A stretch of 64,000 nucleotides of DNA, from the NCBI GenBank assembly GCA_014649155.1, contig BMSM01000029.1, positions 1 to 64,000 of the forward strand, given 5' to 3'. Below, piece after piece: positions 50,798 to 58,844 of the stretch (its first letter is position 1; the number at the start of each line of letters is the position of its first letter). The notes beneath the pieces are model-generated. The model was not told where the DNA came from and made no database searches. It was given only the letters and a program-made list of their open reading frames with translations. The position numbers were made by a program, and so were the translations under genes. The stretch comes from Streptomyces griseoviridis (GTDB lineage Bacteria > Actinomycetota > Actinomycetes > Streptomycetales > Streptomycetaceae).

Positions 50798-51682
50798 CTA
50801 TTTGACGGCGCCGGCCATCACCCCGGACACGAACTGCCGCTGGAACGCGAAGAACACGGCCAGCGGGACCACCATGGAGATGAACGCGCCGGGCGCCAGC
50901 ACGTCCACGTTGTTGCCGAACTGCCGTACCTGGGTCTGCAACGCGACCGTGACCGGCTGGTTCCCGGAGTCGGTGAAGATCAGCGCGACCAGCATGTCGT
51001 TCCACACCCACAGGAACTGGAAGATGCCGAGGCTCGCGATGGCCGGCCCGCCCAGCGGCATCACCACCCGTGCGAACAGCCGCAGTTCACCCGCGCCGTC
51101 CAGCCGGGCCGCCTCCAGCAGCTCGCGCGGGATCTCGGCGAAGAAGTTCCGCAGCAGGAACACCGCGAACGGCAGTCCGAAACCGACATGGAAGAGGATC
51201 ACCCCGAGCAGTGACCCGAACAGGCCGACCTTCCCGAACAGTTCGGCGATCGGGATGAGTGCCACCTGCACCGGCACCACCAGCAGCCCCACCACGCCCA
51301 GGAACCACCAGTCCCGCCCCGGGAACTCCATCCAGGCGAACGCGTACCCGGCGAGCGACCCGATGACGACCACCAGGACCGTCGCCGGGACCGTGATCAG
51401 CACGGTGTTGACGAGCGAGTCGGTGATGTCGCCGTTGGCCAGGAGGTCGGAGTAGGCGGAGAAGGTGAGCCGCGACGGCTCGGTGAGCACGTTCCACCAG
51501 CCGTCCGCCGCCATGTCCTCCGGGCTGCGCAGCGACGACAGCAGCAACCCGACCGTCGGCACCAGCCAGAACAGTCCTACGACGATCAGCACCACCCGCA
51601 CCAGGCCGCCGCCGGCGCGCTCGGCGAGCCGGGAGCCCAGCGACCGCCGGGGCTTCGCGTGGGAACCGGCTTCCGCGCTCAT
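50798..51682 (-). CDS. Carbohydrate ABC importer permease (MalG type)
   Basis: 294 residues, six membrane helices. The EAA loop that contacts the ATPase is EIPRELLEAARLDGAGELRLFARVVMPL. The end FAFQRQFVSGVMAGAVK is typical of MalG-like permeases. It pairs with the permease at 51679. ATG at 51682 overlaps that gene's stop (ATGA). No ATPase gene is adjacent; in Streptomyces such importers usually share the MsiK ATPase encoded elsewhere. Confidence 0.94.
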   Translation of the reverse strand: MSAEAGSHAKPRRSLGSRLAERAGGGLVRVVLIVVGLFWLVPTVGLLLSSLRSPEDMAADGWWNVLTEPSRLTFSAYSDLLANGDITDSLVNTVLITVPATVLVVVIGSLAGYAFAWMEFPGRDWWFLGVVGLLVVPVQVALIPIAELFGKVGLFGSLLGVILFHVGFGLPFAVFLLRNFFAEIPRELLEAARLDGAGELRLFARVVMPLGGPAIASLGIFQFLWVWNDMLVALIFTDSGNQPVTVALQTQVRQFGNNVDVLAPGAFISMVVPLAVFFAFQRQFVSGVMAGAVK

Positions 51683-53025
51683 CGCCGCACCTCCCGCCGC
51701 AGCCGCCGGACGTTGAACCACATCACCGGGATGACCAGGAGCAGCAGGAACACCGAGATCGCGCTGGCGATGCCCGGCTGGTCCTCGGAGAAGCCCTTGC
51801 GGTACAGCTCCAGCGCCAGCACGTTCGCGTCGTCCTGCGAGGAGCCCGGCGCGATGATGAAGACCAGGTCGAAGACCTTCAGCACGTTGATCATCAGGGT
51901 GACGGTGACGACGGCGAGGACCGGCGCCAGCATCGGCACCGTGATCCGGCGGAACACCTGCCACTCGCCGGCCCCGTCCACCCGGGCCGCCTCGAGGAGT
52001 TCCCGGGGCACGCCCGCTAGTCCGGCCGCGATCAGCACCATGGCGAAACCGGCCCACATCCACACGTACGAGCCGATGACGGCCGGGGTGACCAGGGCCG
52101 GGCCGAGCCAGTCCAGGCCGTTGTACGCCTCCTCGAAGTTGTCGCCGGGCAGCCGCAGCAGCGCCCCGTCCGCCTCGGCCGGCAGCGTGAAGGTGCCGTC
52201 GCCCGCGGCGGTGGCCGACGCGACGACCTTGCCGTCCTTGACGGCCTCGATCCGCATCCCGCCGTAGCCCACCTCGGTCCCGTCGACGCCGTTGAGGGTG
52301 CCGACGCCCTTGCCGCGGGTGAAGTCCTGCCAGGTGGTGCCGGTGACCTTCCCCGGCTCGGCCTTCGGCGCCGCCGCCTTCCCGGCGCCGTCCGGCAGCT
52401 GGTCGGGGGCCACACCGACGAGCGGCAGCGCGACCGGCGTGCCGGCCCGGACCGGCTCCTTGGTGACGAACGCGCCCCCGCCGGCCGCCCGGAGCGGCGA
52501 CTCGCGCCCCGGATGCGCCTTGGGGAACGCCGACGACTGGGCGAAGGTGTCGTGCACCCCGACCCACACCGCGTTGGCGACGCCCTTCTCCGGGTCCTGG
52601 TCGTACACCAGCCGGAAGATGATCCCGGCCGCCAGCATCGAGATCGCCATCGGCATGAAGACGACCAGCTTGAACGCCGTGCCCCAGCGCACCCGTTCGG
52701 TCAGGACGGCGAAGACCAGACCGAGCGCGGTGGCGACCGTGGGCGCGAACACCACCCAGATGATGTTGTTCTTCAGCGCGGTGCGGATGCCGTCGTCGGT
52801 GAACAGCGCCTCGTAGTTGTCGAATCCGGCGAAGCCGTCGCCGGACTGGTCGTAGAAGCTGCGGATCACCGAGTACCCGATCGGGTAGACCACGAGCGCG
52901 CCGAGCAGGACGAGGGCGGGCAGCAGGAACAGCGCCGCCACCGCCCTGCGGGTGCCGGTGACGCTCTTGCGCGACCTGGGGGCGGCGGGGCCCGGTGGGG
53001 TCCCCGCCGCTGCCGTCGACGCCAT
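51679..53025 (-). CDS. Carbohydrate ABC importer permease (MalF type) with large inserted domain
   Basis: 448 residues against ~300 for ordinary relatives. The first three helices end near 140 and the next begins near 308. Between them lie ~165 residues on the outer face, containing a Pro/Ala/Lys-rich stretch and then a small beta domain (TLNGVDGTEVGYGGMRIEAVKDGKVVASATAAGDGTFTLP) resembling carboxypeptidase-regulatory-like folds. The EAA loop is GVPRELLEAARVDGAGEWQVFRRITVPML. E. coli MalF also has a large periplasmic loop that grips the binding protein, so this insert may do likewise. It lies four bases after the binding-protein gene. Confidence 0.92.
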   Translation of the reverse strand: MASTAAAGTPPGPAAPRSRKSVTGTRRAVAALFLLPALVLLGALVVYPIGYSVIRSFYDQSGDGFAGFDNYEALFTDDGIRTALKNNIIWVVFAPTVATALGLVFAVLTERVRWGTAFKLVVFMPMAISMLAAGIIFRLVYDQDPEKGVANAVWVGVHDTFAQSSAFPKAHPGRESPLRAAGGGAFVTKEPVRAGTPVALPLVGVAPDQLPDGAGKAAAPKAEPGKVTGTTWQDFTRGKGVGTLNGVDGTEVGYGGMRIEAVKDGKVVASATAAGDGTFTLPAEADGALLRLPGDNFEEAYNGLDWLGPALVTPAVIGSYVWMWAGFAMVLIAAGLAGVPRELLEAARVDGAGEWQVFRRITVPMLAPVLAVVTVTLMINVLKVFDLVFIIAPGSSQDDANVLALELYRKGFSEDQPGIASAISVFLLLLVIPVMWFNVRRLRREVRR

Positions 53026-53029
53026 CGCG

Positions 53030-54412
53030 TCAGTCCCCGTAGGCGGCCGCCGCGTCCGCCTCCAGCTTCGCCTGGGTGCCCGCGACGTCCCTCGGGTCGT
53101 TCAGGAAGTCCTGGAGCGCCTTCCACTCGCCCTTGCCGGGCGTGCCGCCGAACGCCTGCGGGGCCTGGTCGGACATGTCGAAGCGGAAGTCGTCACCGGC
53201 CTCGATCAGGGCCTGGGCCATCTCGCGCTGCACGTCGTTCGGGTACGCCGACATCTCGACGGCCTTGTTCGGCGAGAGGTACCCGCCGAGCCGCGCGTGG
53301 ACCGTCGCCGCGTCCGGCGAGGCCAGGAAGGTCGCCAGCGCCTGCGCGGCCTTCGAGTCGTTCAGGATCACGGCCGCGTCGCCGCCGGAGACCACGGGCG
53401 CGCTGTCGCCCACCGCCGGGAACGGGAACACCTTGGCGTCCGTGCCCACCTCCGCCTTGGTCTCCCCGATGTTGACCTGCACGAAGTCGCCCTCGTAGAC
53501 CATGCCGGCCTTGGGCTGGTCGCCGCCGGTGAAGGTCTGCGTCACCGAGGCCGGGAACTCCGTCTGCAGCGCGCCCTTGGCGCCGCCCGCGAGGTACTCC
53601 TGTTTGCCCCAGATCTCCGCGAGGGTGGTCAGGGCCTCCTTCACGGACGGGTCCGTCCACTTGATCTCGTGCGCGGCGAGCTGGTCGTACTTCTCCGGGC
53701 CGGCCTGGGAGAGGTAGATGTTCTCGAACCAGTCGGTGAGGGTCCAGCCGTCGGCGCCGCCGATCGAGAACGGCGTGACCCCGGAGTCGTAGACGGTCCG
53801 CGCGGCGGTCAGCAGCTCGTCCCAGGTCTTCGGCTCGGCGGCGCCCGCGTTCTCGAAGACCTGGTTGTTGTACCAGATCAGCGACTTGTTGGCGGCCTTG
53901 TAGTAGACGCCGTAGCTCTTGCCGTCGACCTTGCCGATGTCCTGCCAGCCCTGTGAGTAGTTCTCGGCCAGCTCCTTGGCGGCCGCGGCGCCCAGCGGCT
54001 TGGCCCAGCCTCTCTCCACGGCCTGCTTGACGGCCCCGGGCTGGGGGAGCAGGGCGAGGTCCGGCGGCTTGCCGCCCGCGATCTTCGACCCGAGGAAGTT
54101 GATGATCGGGTCCTGGGCGGGTACGAAGGTCACCTTGGCGCCGGTGCGCTTCTCGAACTCCGCGAGGACCTGCTTGAAGTTCTTCTGCTCCGCGCCGGTC
54201 CAGACCGCCGCGATCTCCAGGGTCTCGCCGTCCAGCTTCGGGAGGTCGACGGTGACGGGTTTCTCGTCGGGCACGGTCTCCGCGCCGCCGCCGTCATCGT
54301 CGCCGCCGCATCCGCCGAGCGTCAGGGCGAGCCCCGTCGCGACGACGGCCGCTGCGGCTCTCACGGTCCTGCGTGTCCGGATGGTGCCGGTGGTGCTGCC
54401 TGTGCGCATCAC
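53030..54412 (-). CDS. Sugar-binding lipoprotein of ABC importer
   Basis: 460 residues. The lipoprotein signal ends LTLGGC with lipidated Cys35, followed by a Gly/Asp-rich linker. The family-1 solute-binding fold shows TGAEQKNFKQVLAEFEKRTGAKVTFV, YYKAANKSLIWYNNQVFENAG, KTWDELLTAARTVYDSG and the C-terminal GTPGKGEWKALQDFLNDP. It captures a sugar or oligosaccharide outside the membrane and delivers it to the permeases encoded downstream. The ligand cannot be told. The start is GTG at 54412 or the adjacent ATG at 54409. No LacI-type regulator is adjacent. Confidence 0.93.
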   Translation of the reverse strand: MMRTGSTTGTIRTRRTVRAAAAVVATGLALTLGGCGGDDDGGGAETVPDEKPVTVDLPKLDGETLEIAAVWTGAEQKNFKQVLAEFEKRTGAKVTFVPAQDPIINFLGSKIAGGKPPDLALLPQPGAVKQAVERGWAKPLGAAAAKELAENYSQGWQDIGKVDGKSYGVYYKAANKSLIWYNNQVFENAGAAEPKTWDELLTAARTVYDSGVTPFSIGGADGWTLTDWFENIYLSQAGPEKYDQLAAHEIKWTDPSVKEALTTLAEIWGKQEYLAGGAKGALQTEFPASVTQTFTGGDQPKAGMVYEGDFVQVNIGETKAEVGTDAKVFPFPAVGDSAPVVSGGDAAVILNDSKAAQALATFLASPDAATVHARLGGYLSPNKAVEMSAYPNDVQREMAQALIEAGDDFRFDMSDQAPQAFGGTPGKGEWKALQDFLNDPRDVAGTQAKLEADAAAAYGD

Positions 54413-54581
54413 TGCCCCGTTCTTCGGCCTCGTCGAACGCCGTGCGCTGTCCCGTGCGCTCTGGTGTACGCCAGGGGGGTGAGGGCGGCAAGACCGCGTC
54501 CCTTGTCAAGTGGGCGATCGTGACCGCGTCGTGACGGTACGACAGGTCCGGGGCGCGCGGGTCGGAGCAGCGGTGCGCGGG

Positions 54582-57500
54582 TCAGAGCAGCGACGGCACC
54601 TCCGCCGCCGACACCTGGCGGGCCGCCCGCTCCAGCGCGCTGGCGAGCAGGGCCAGGTCGGTCGGGCCGTTGCCCAGTTCGCGCACGGGGCGGCGGGCCG
54701 GGGGGTCGCCCATGCGGTGCCACTCCAGGGGGACGACCGTCGGGCGCAGCGTCGCCGTGCGCGGGATGCGGCCGGTGACCCGGCCGCCCTGGAAGGTGAC
54801 CGTACGGCCGTCCGGGCCGGTCAGCCGGCCGCGCCCGGGGGCCGGTTCGTCCGGGCCGGGGACGGGCGGGTCGAGGGTGACGCGCAGCTCCGCCCGGCGG
54901 GCCGGCTCCGTCTGGGCCGTACGGCTGTCCGGGCCGGTGGCGGCCACCAGGTGCACGCCGAGCCGCTCCCCGTCGCGGGCGACGGCCTCCAGGGCCCGCA
55001 TCACCGACCCGGCGGCGGGCCGGCCCGGCGATCCCAGCGGCGGCGTGACCAGCGCGTCCAGGTCGTCGACGACCACGACCAGCCGGGGCAGCGGCGGCGC
55101 CGCCTCCGCCTGCCGCCGGGCCGCTCCCGGCCGCAGCCGGATCGTCGCGGTGGGCGGCGTGTCCAGATCGGCGGCGCCCGCGCCCGGCGTCCCCCGGGAC
55201 CCGGCCGTGCGCTGGGCGACCATCCGGCCCGACACCTCGCGCCCGGTGTGCCACTCGGCGAAGTCGGACCGGCCGAGCAGCTCGGCCCGCCGCTTCAGCT
55301 CGGCGCTGAGCGCCTGGGCGAACTCCCGCATCCGCAGCGGGTCGTTGGCGGTCAGGTGGGTGGTCACGTGCGGCACGTCCGTGCAGACCCCCAGGCCGTC
55401 GCCGGGGCCGCCGTCCGCGCCCCGGCCCGCGCTGTCCCGGCCGTCCACCAGCACGATGCCCAGGCGGTCGGGGCGCTCGGCCGAGGCCAGCGACGCGACC
55501 AGCGCCCGCAGCAGCTCCGTACGGCCGCTGCCCGGCGGGCCCTCGACCAGCAGGTGCGGGCCCTCGGCGACGAGGTCCACGCCGACCGGGCCGCGCGGCC
55601 CGGCGCCGAGCACACCGTGCGCCCGGCCGCCGAGGGCCCCGGCGTCGTCGGCGGCGTCGGCCCAGCGGGCCATCAGGGACGCCGGGGTGGCGCGGGCCAG
55701 GCCCAGCTCGTCCAGGAGGCGGGCCGCCTGCGGCAGCGGCGCCGACACGCGCGCGTGCCGCTCCCCGGAGCAGCCCTCCGGGCGCAGCGGGGCCAGCGCC
55801 CGCGCGAACCGCTCCGCCCAGAAGAGGGAGACGGCGTCCACGGTGGCCAGCGTGCCGTGGCCGACCGGACCGGCCGGGGCCGCGCCCGCCGGCGCCACCC
55901 GCAGCAGCCGCAGGGCTGTCGCCACGTCCCCGCTGAGCAGCGCGACCGCACCGCAGTGCCGGAACACCGGCGACGCCGCGCAGGCCGCCTCGTACGTCCG
56001 GGTCACCGGTGAGGCCGGGGAGGCGGCGGGCGTCTCGGCCAGGCACACCACGTGGATGCCGGCCCGCGGGCCCTCCAGGGCCAGCCGCGCCAGGTCGGCG
56101 CGCGCGTCGGCGCCGGGGACGTCGCCGTCCACGACGACCACGGTGTACGGGCCGGGGGAGCCGGCCGAGGACTCCTCGGTGTCACCGGCGCCGTCCGGGC
56201 GGGCCCAGGAGGGCCGGGGGCCGGGGGGTGCCACCGGCCGGACGCCGGTCCTGGCCTCCGCCAGGTGGTCCTCCAGGCGGCGCAGCAGTTCCTGGGCGCG
56301 GGCGGTGGCCTGGTCGTGGTCGTGGGCGAGCAGCAGCCGGCAGTCCTGGCCGTGGCCCGGCCGCAGATGGGGCAGCCAGCCCAGCCAGGACCACTCCGCG
56401 GTCCGCTCGGGCAGCGGCCGGGCAGGGTCCGCGCTGATCAGGACGATCTCCAGCGCGTCGGGCGAGTGCAGCGCGGCGAGCTGGGCCAGCACCGCGCGGG
56501 CCAGTCCGGCCAGCCGCTCGCGCGGACCGGCGAGGCCGAGCGCCCCCGCCTCGCGCAGCCCGGCGGTCACCGGGACCGCGGGCAGCGGGGCGGTGCCGCC
56601 CGGGGCCACCCGGTCGGCCGTGCCGAGCCGCACCGTGAGCGCCTCCGGGTGTCCCGGCGCGCGCTCCCACAGCCGGGGGCCGGGACCCAGCGCCGTCAGC
56701 AGCAGCGCGGCGGGGTCCGGCCAGGTCTCCGGCGCGGGGGCGGGCCGGCCGGGCGCCGGCGCGGCGGAGAGGTCCGCGGCCGGCGTGTCGTACGGCGTCC
56801 CCGCGGGGGCCGGCTGCTCGCCGCGCCCGCCGGTCAGCCGCCGCGCCCAGGCCGTGAGCCCGCCCCGCCGCCGCACACCCTGCGGTACGTCGGTGCCGCG
56901 CAGCGGCGTCCCCTTGCGTCCGCCGCCGCCCCGGCCCTGTGGATGTCCGCTGCCGTCCGGAGCGGCGTCGGGGAGGTCCGACCGGCCGCCGTGGGTGGGG
57001 CCGGCCCCGCCGCCCGCCGCTCCGGTGCGCGGGGGAGCGGCCGGGTGCGGCGCCGGGGCGTCGGCGGGGTGGCGCTCGATCCGCGGGGCACCGCCCTGCT
57101 CCGGCACGGCCCGCCCGGCGGCGCGCGGCGCCGGGCGGGCCTCCGGCGTCCGACGGGCGGCGGGCTCCGGGTGCCGGCCGTCACCGGGGGCCGCCGCGCG
57201 GTGACCGCGCCCGGGGGGCCGCGGCGCGCCGCCCGCTCCTTCCGCCGGCCCGTCGGCGTCGCGCCGGGAGGAACCCTCCCGGACCGGGGAGCCGTCCCGC
57301 CCGGAGGTGCCGTCGCGGAACGGGGTGCCGTCCCGCAGGGAGGTGCCCTCGTGCCGGGGGGAGCCGTCCCGCGCGGGTGAGCCGTCCCGCACCGCGAGGC
57401 CGTCCCGCACCTCGGCGTCGGGCACGCGCGCGTGTGCCGTACGGCCGTGCTCCTCCCCGGCCGTGTCACCCGCCCGCCCCGGCCCGGTGGCGCCGGCCTC

Positions 57501-58400
57501 CGGTGAGGAGCCGCGGGCCCCCGGCACGAAGGCGCCGCCGCCCGACGCGGAGGCCGCGTGTGCGGAGACCGCGCGCGGCGAGGCGGGGCCACCCGGGCCG
57601 GCCCCGGTATCACCCGACGCGGCCCCGGTGTCACCCGGCGCGCTCCCGTTGCCCTCCGGCCCGCCCCCGGCCCCCGCCGCTCCCCGCAGCCCGTACGCCT
57701 CGCCGTACCCCGTGGTCGTCCCGGCGGCCGGGCGCATCGGCACCCGTACGCACCCCTCGCCGTCCGGGGTCGTCTCCACCCGGGCCGCCGCGCCCCGCGC
57801 CGGCACCAGCCGCAGGGCCGACTCGCCGATCCGCAGCAGCGCCCCCGCCGGGAACCGCACCGGGCGCTCGCCCACGGGCGTGCCGTCCAGCGTGGTGCCG
57901 TTGGTGGAGCCGAGGTCGGCCACCGAGACGCGGCCGTCGGCCGCGACGGTCACCGCGCAGTGCGCCCGGGAGACGTCCGGGTCGTCGAGGGCGACGTCGG
58001 CGTCGGCGGCGCGGCCGATGTGGATCTGCCCGCCGTGCAGCAGGTGGACGCCGCCCGCGTCGGGGCCCGCGACGACGTGGAGCAGGGTCGGGGCGTCGGC
58101 GGACTCCGGATGCGGCTCCGGATCGCCGGGAGCGCCGACGCACAGCACCGCCCCGTCGACCAGCGGGGGCTCGCCCAGGGTGCAGCGCTGGGCGTCGAGG
58201 CGCCGCTCGCCCGCGTACAGCACCACCGAACCGGAGCCCGTGGCGTCGGCGCCCGGGACCGCCGAGGCGAGCGCCGGCGCGACCGTGGCGAGGGCGGTGC
58301 CGGCGGGTGCCGTGACCAGCACGTCACGGCGGACGGGGAGGCCGGGCGCCGCGGGGGAGGTCGGTCCCAGCGGGTCTACGACGGTCAGCCGGATCTGCAT
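54582..58400 (-). CDS. FHA-domain FtsK/SpoIIIE-type ATPase
   Basis: 1,272 residues. N-terminus: a ubiquitin/FHA-like beta segment (1–90) and a full FHA domain (about 105–185; GR at 129–130, SRAH 144–147, STNG 165–168), which should bind phosphothreonine. A disordered Gly/Pro/Arg-rich region follows (about 215–610), including RDGSP/RDGTP repeats (about 330–378). The C-terminal FtsK/SpoIIIE-like ATPase has Walker A GPPGSGRT (about 953–960) and Walker B VVVVDDLDA (about 1107–1115). The layout recalls EssC/YukB ATPases of type VII secretion, but with one clear ATPase module and no membrane segment. An alternative GTG start at 58469 has a better ribosome site. Confidence 0.85.
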   Translation of the reverse strand: MQIRLTVVDPLGPTSPAAPGLPVRRDVLVTAPAGTALATVAPALASAVPGADATGSGSVVLYAGERRLDAQRCTLGEPPLVDGAVLCVGAPGDPEPHPESADAPTLLHVVAGPDAGGVHLLHGGQIHIGRAADADVALDDPDVSRAHCAVTVAADGRVSVADLGSTNGTTLDGTPVGERPVRFPAGALLRIGESALRLVPARGAAARVETTPDGEGCVRVPMRPAAGTTTGYGEAYGLRGAAGAGGGPEGNGSAPGDTGAASGDTGAGPGGPASPRAVSAHAASASGGGAFVPGARGSSPEAGATGPGRAGDTAGEEHGRTAHARVPDAEVRDGLAVRDGSPARDGSPRHEGTSLRDGTPFRDGTSGRDGSPVREGSSRRDADGPAEGAGGAPRPPGRGHRAAAPGDGRHPEPAARRTPEARPAPRAAGRAVPEQGGAPRIERHPADAPAPHPAAPPRTGAAGGGAGPTHGGRSDLPDAAPDGSGHPQGRGGGGRKGTPLRGTDVPQGVRRRGGLTAWARRLTGGRGEQPAPAGTPYDTPAADLSAAPAPGRPAPAPETWPDPAALLLTALGPGPRLWERAPGHPEALTVRLGTADRVAPGGTAPLPAVPVTAGLREAGALGLAGPRERLAGLARAVLAQLAALHSPDALEIVLISADPARPLPERTAEWSWLGWLPHLRPGHGQDCRLLLAHDHDQATARAQELLRRLEDHLAEARTGVRPVAPPGPRPSWARPDGAGDTEESSAGSPGPYTVVVVDGDVPGADARADLARLALEGPRAGIHVVCLAETPAASPASPVTRTYEAACAASPVFRHCGAVALLSGDVATALRLLRVAPAGAAPAGPVGHGTLATVDAVSLFWAERFARALAPLRPEGCSGERHARVSAPLPQAARLLDELGLARATPASLMARWADAADDAGALGGRAHGVLGAGPRGPVGVDLVAEGPHLLVEGPPGSGRTELLRALVASLASAERPDRLGIVLVDGRDSAGRGADGGPGDGLGVCTDVPHVTTHLTANDPLRMREFAQALSAELKRRAELLGRSDFAEWHTGREVSGRMVAQRTAGSRGTPGAGAADLDTPPTATIRLRPGAARRQAEAAPPLPRLVVVVDDLDALVTPPLGSPGRPAAGSVMRALEAVARDGERLGVHLVAATGPDSRTAQTEPARRAELRVTLDPPVPGPDEPAPGRGRLTGPDGRTVTFQGGRVTGRIPRTATLRPTVVPLEWHRMGDPPARRPVRELGNGPTDLALLASALERAARQVSAAEVPSLL

Positions 58401-58844
58401 CGCCGTCAGCGGTCCCTTCTGCGCGGGCGCCCGCGCAGAAGGGGACGAAGCCGCCCCGCGGTCCCCCACCGCGGACTTCCCCCGCCGCCGCACGCGCACG
58501 TCGGCCAGTACTGCACGCATCCTCGCACCTGCCACTGACAGCGCGCCCGCCTTCGACCGTCAAATGATCTTGATTGGTCGGCTCTGCCCTCAAAAATGCC
58601 TGACGAGTGCCCTCAAGGTGATCGTTCGAAGCCCTCCTGGGATCGGTCCCGTCCGGGTCCGGCAACCAGGAGACCGCCTCGCGCGTCTTTTCCCCGAACA
58701 CGTGCCGGAAGCGGAGCGCGGCCACGGCCGGGCGGGCGGGGCACGGGGACGCACGGCGGGAGCGCGGCCGGCGGACAGCCCGGTGCCGTACTCCTCGGCA
58801 CTACAGTGGGTCGGAACAGCCAGCAAGCGACAGGGAGCCATCAC
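58401..58844. promoter_or_regulatory. Divergent control region between FHA-ATPase and pkaA, with 30-bp palindrome
   Basis: A 444-bp gap. A perfect uninterrupted palindrome covers 58414–58443 (half-site CCCTTCTGCGCGGGC), ending 13 bp before the ATG at 58400. Its near arm includes the only AGAAGGG ribosome-like site for that ATG. A locally AT-rich patch at 58558–58600 (containing TTGATT) is a likely promoter zone. No gene is supported unless the ATPase starts at 58469, when the palindrome would be coding. Confidence 0.6.
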
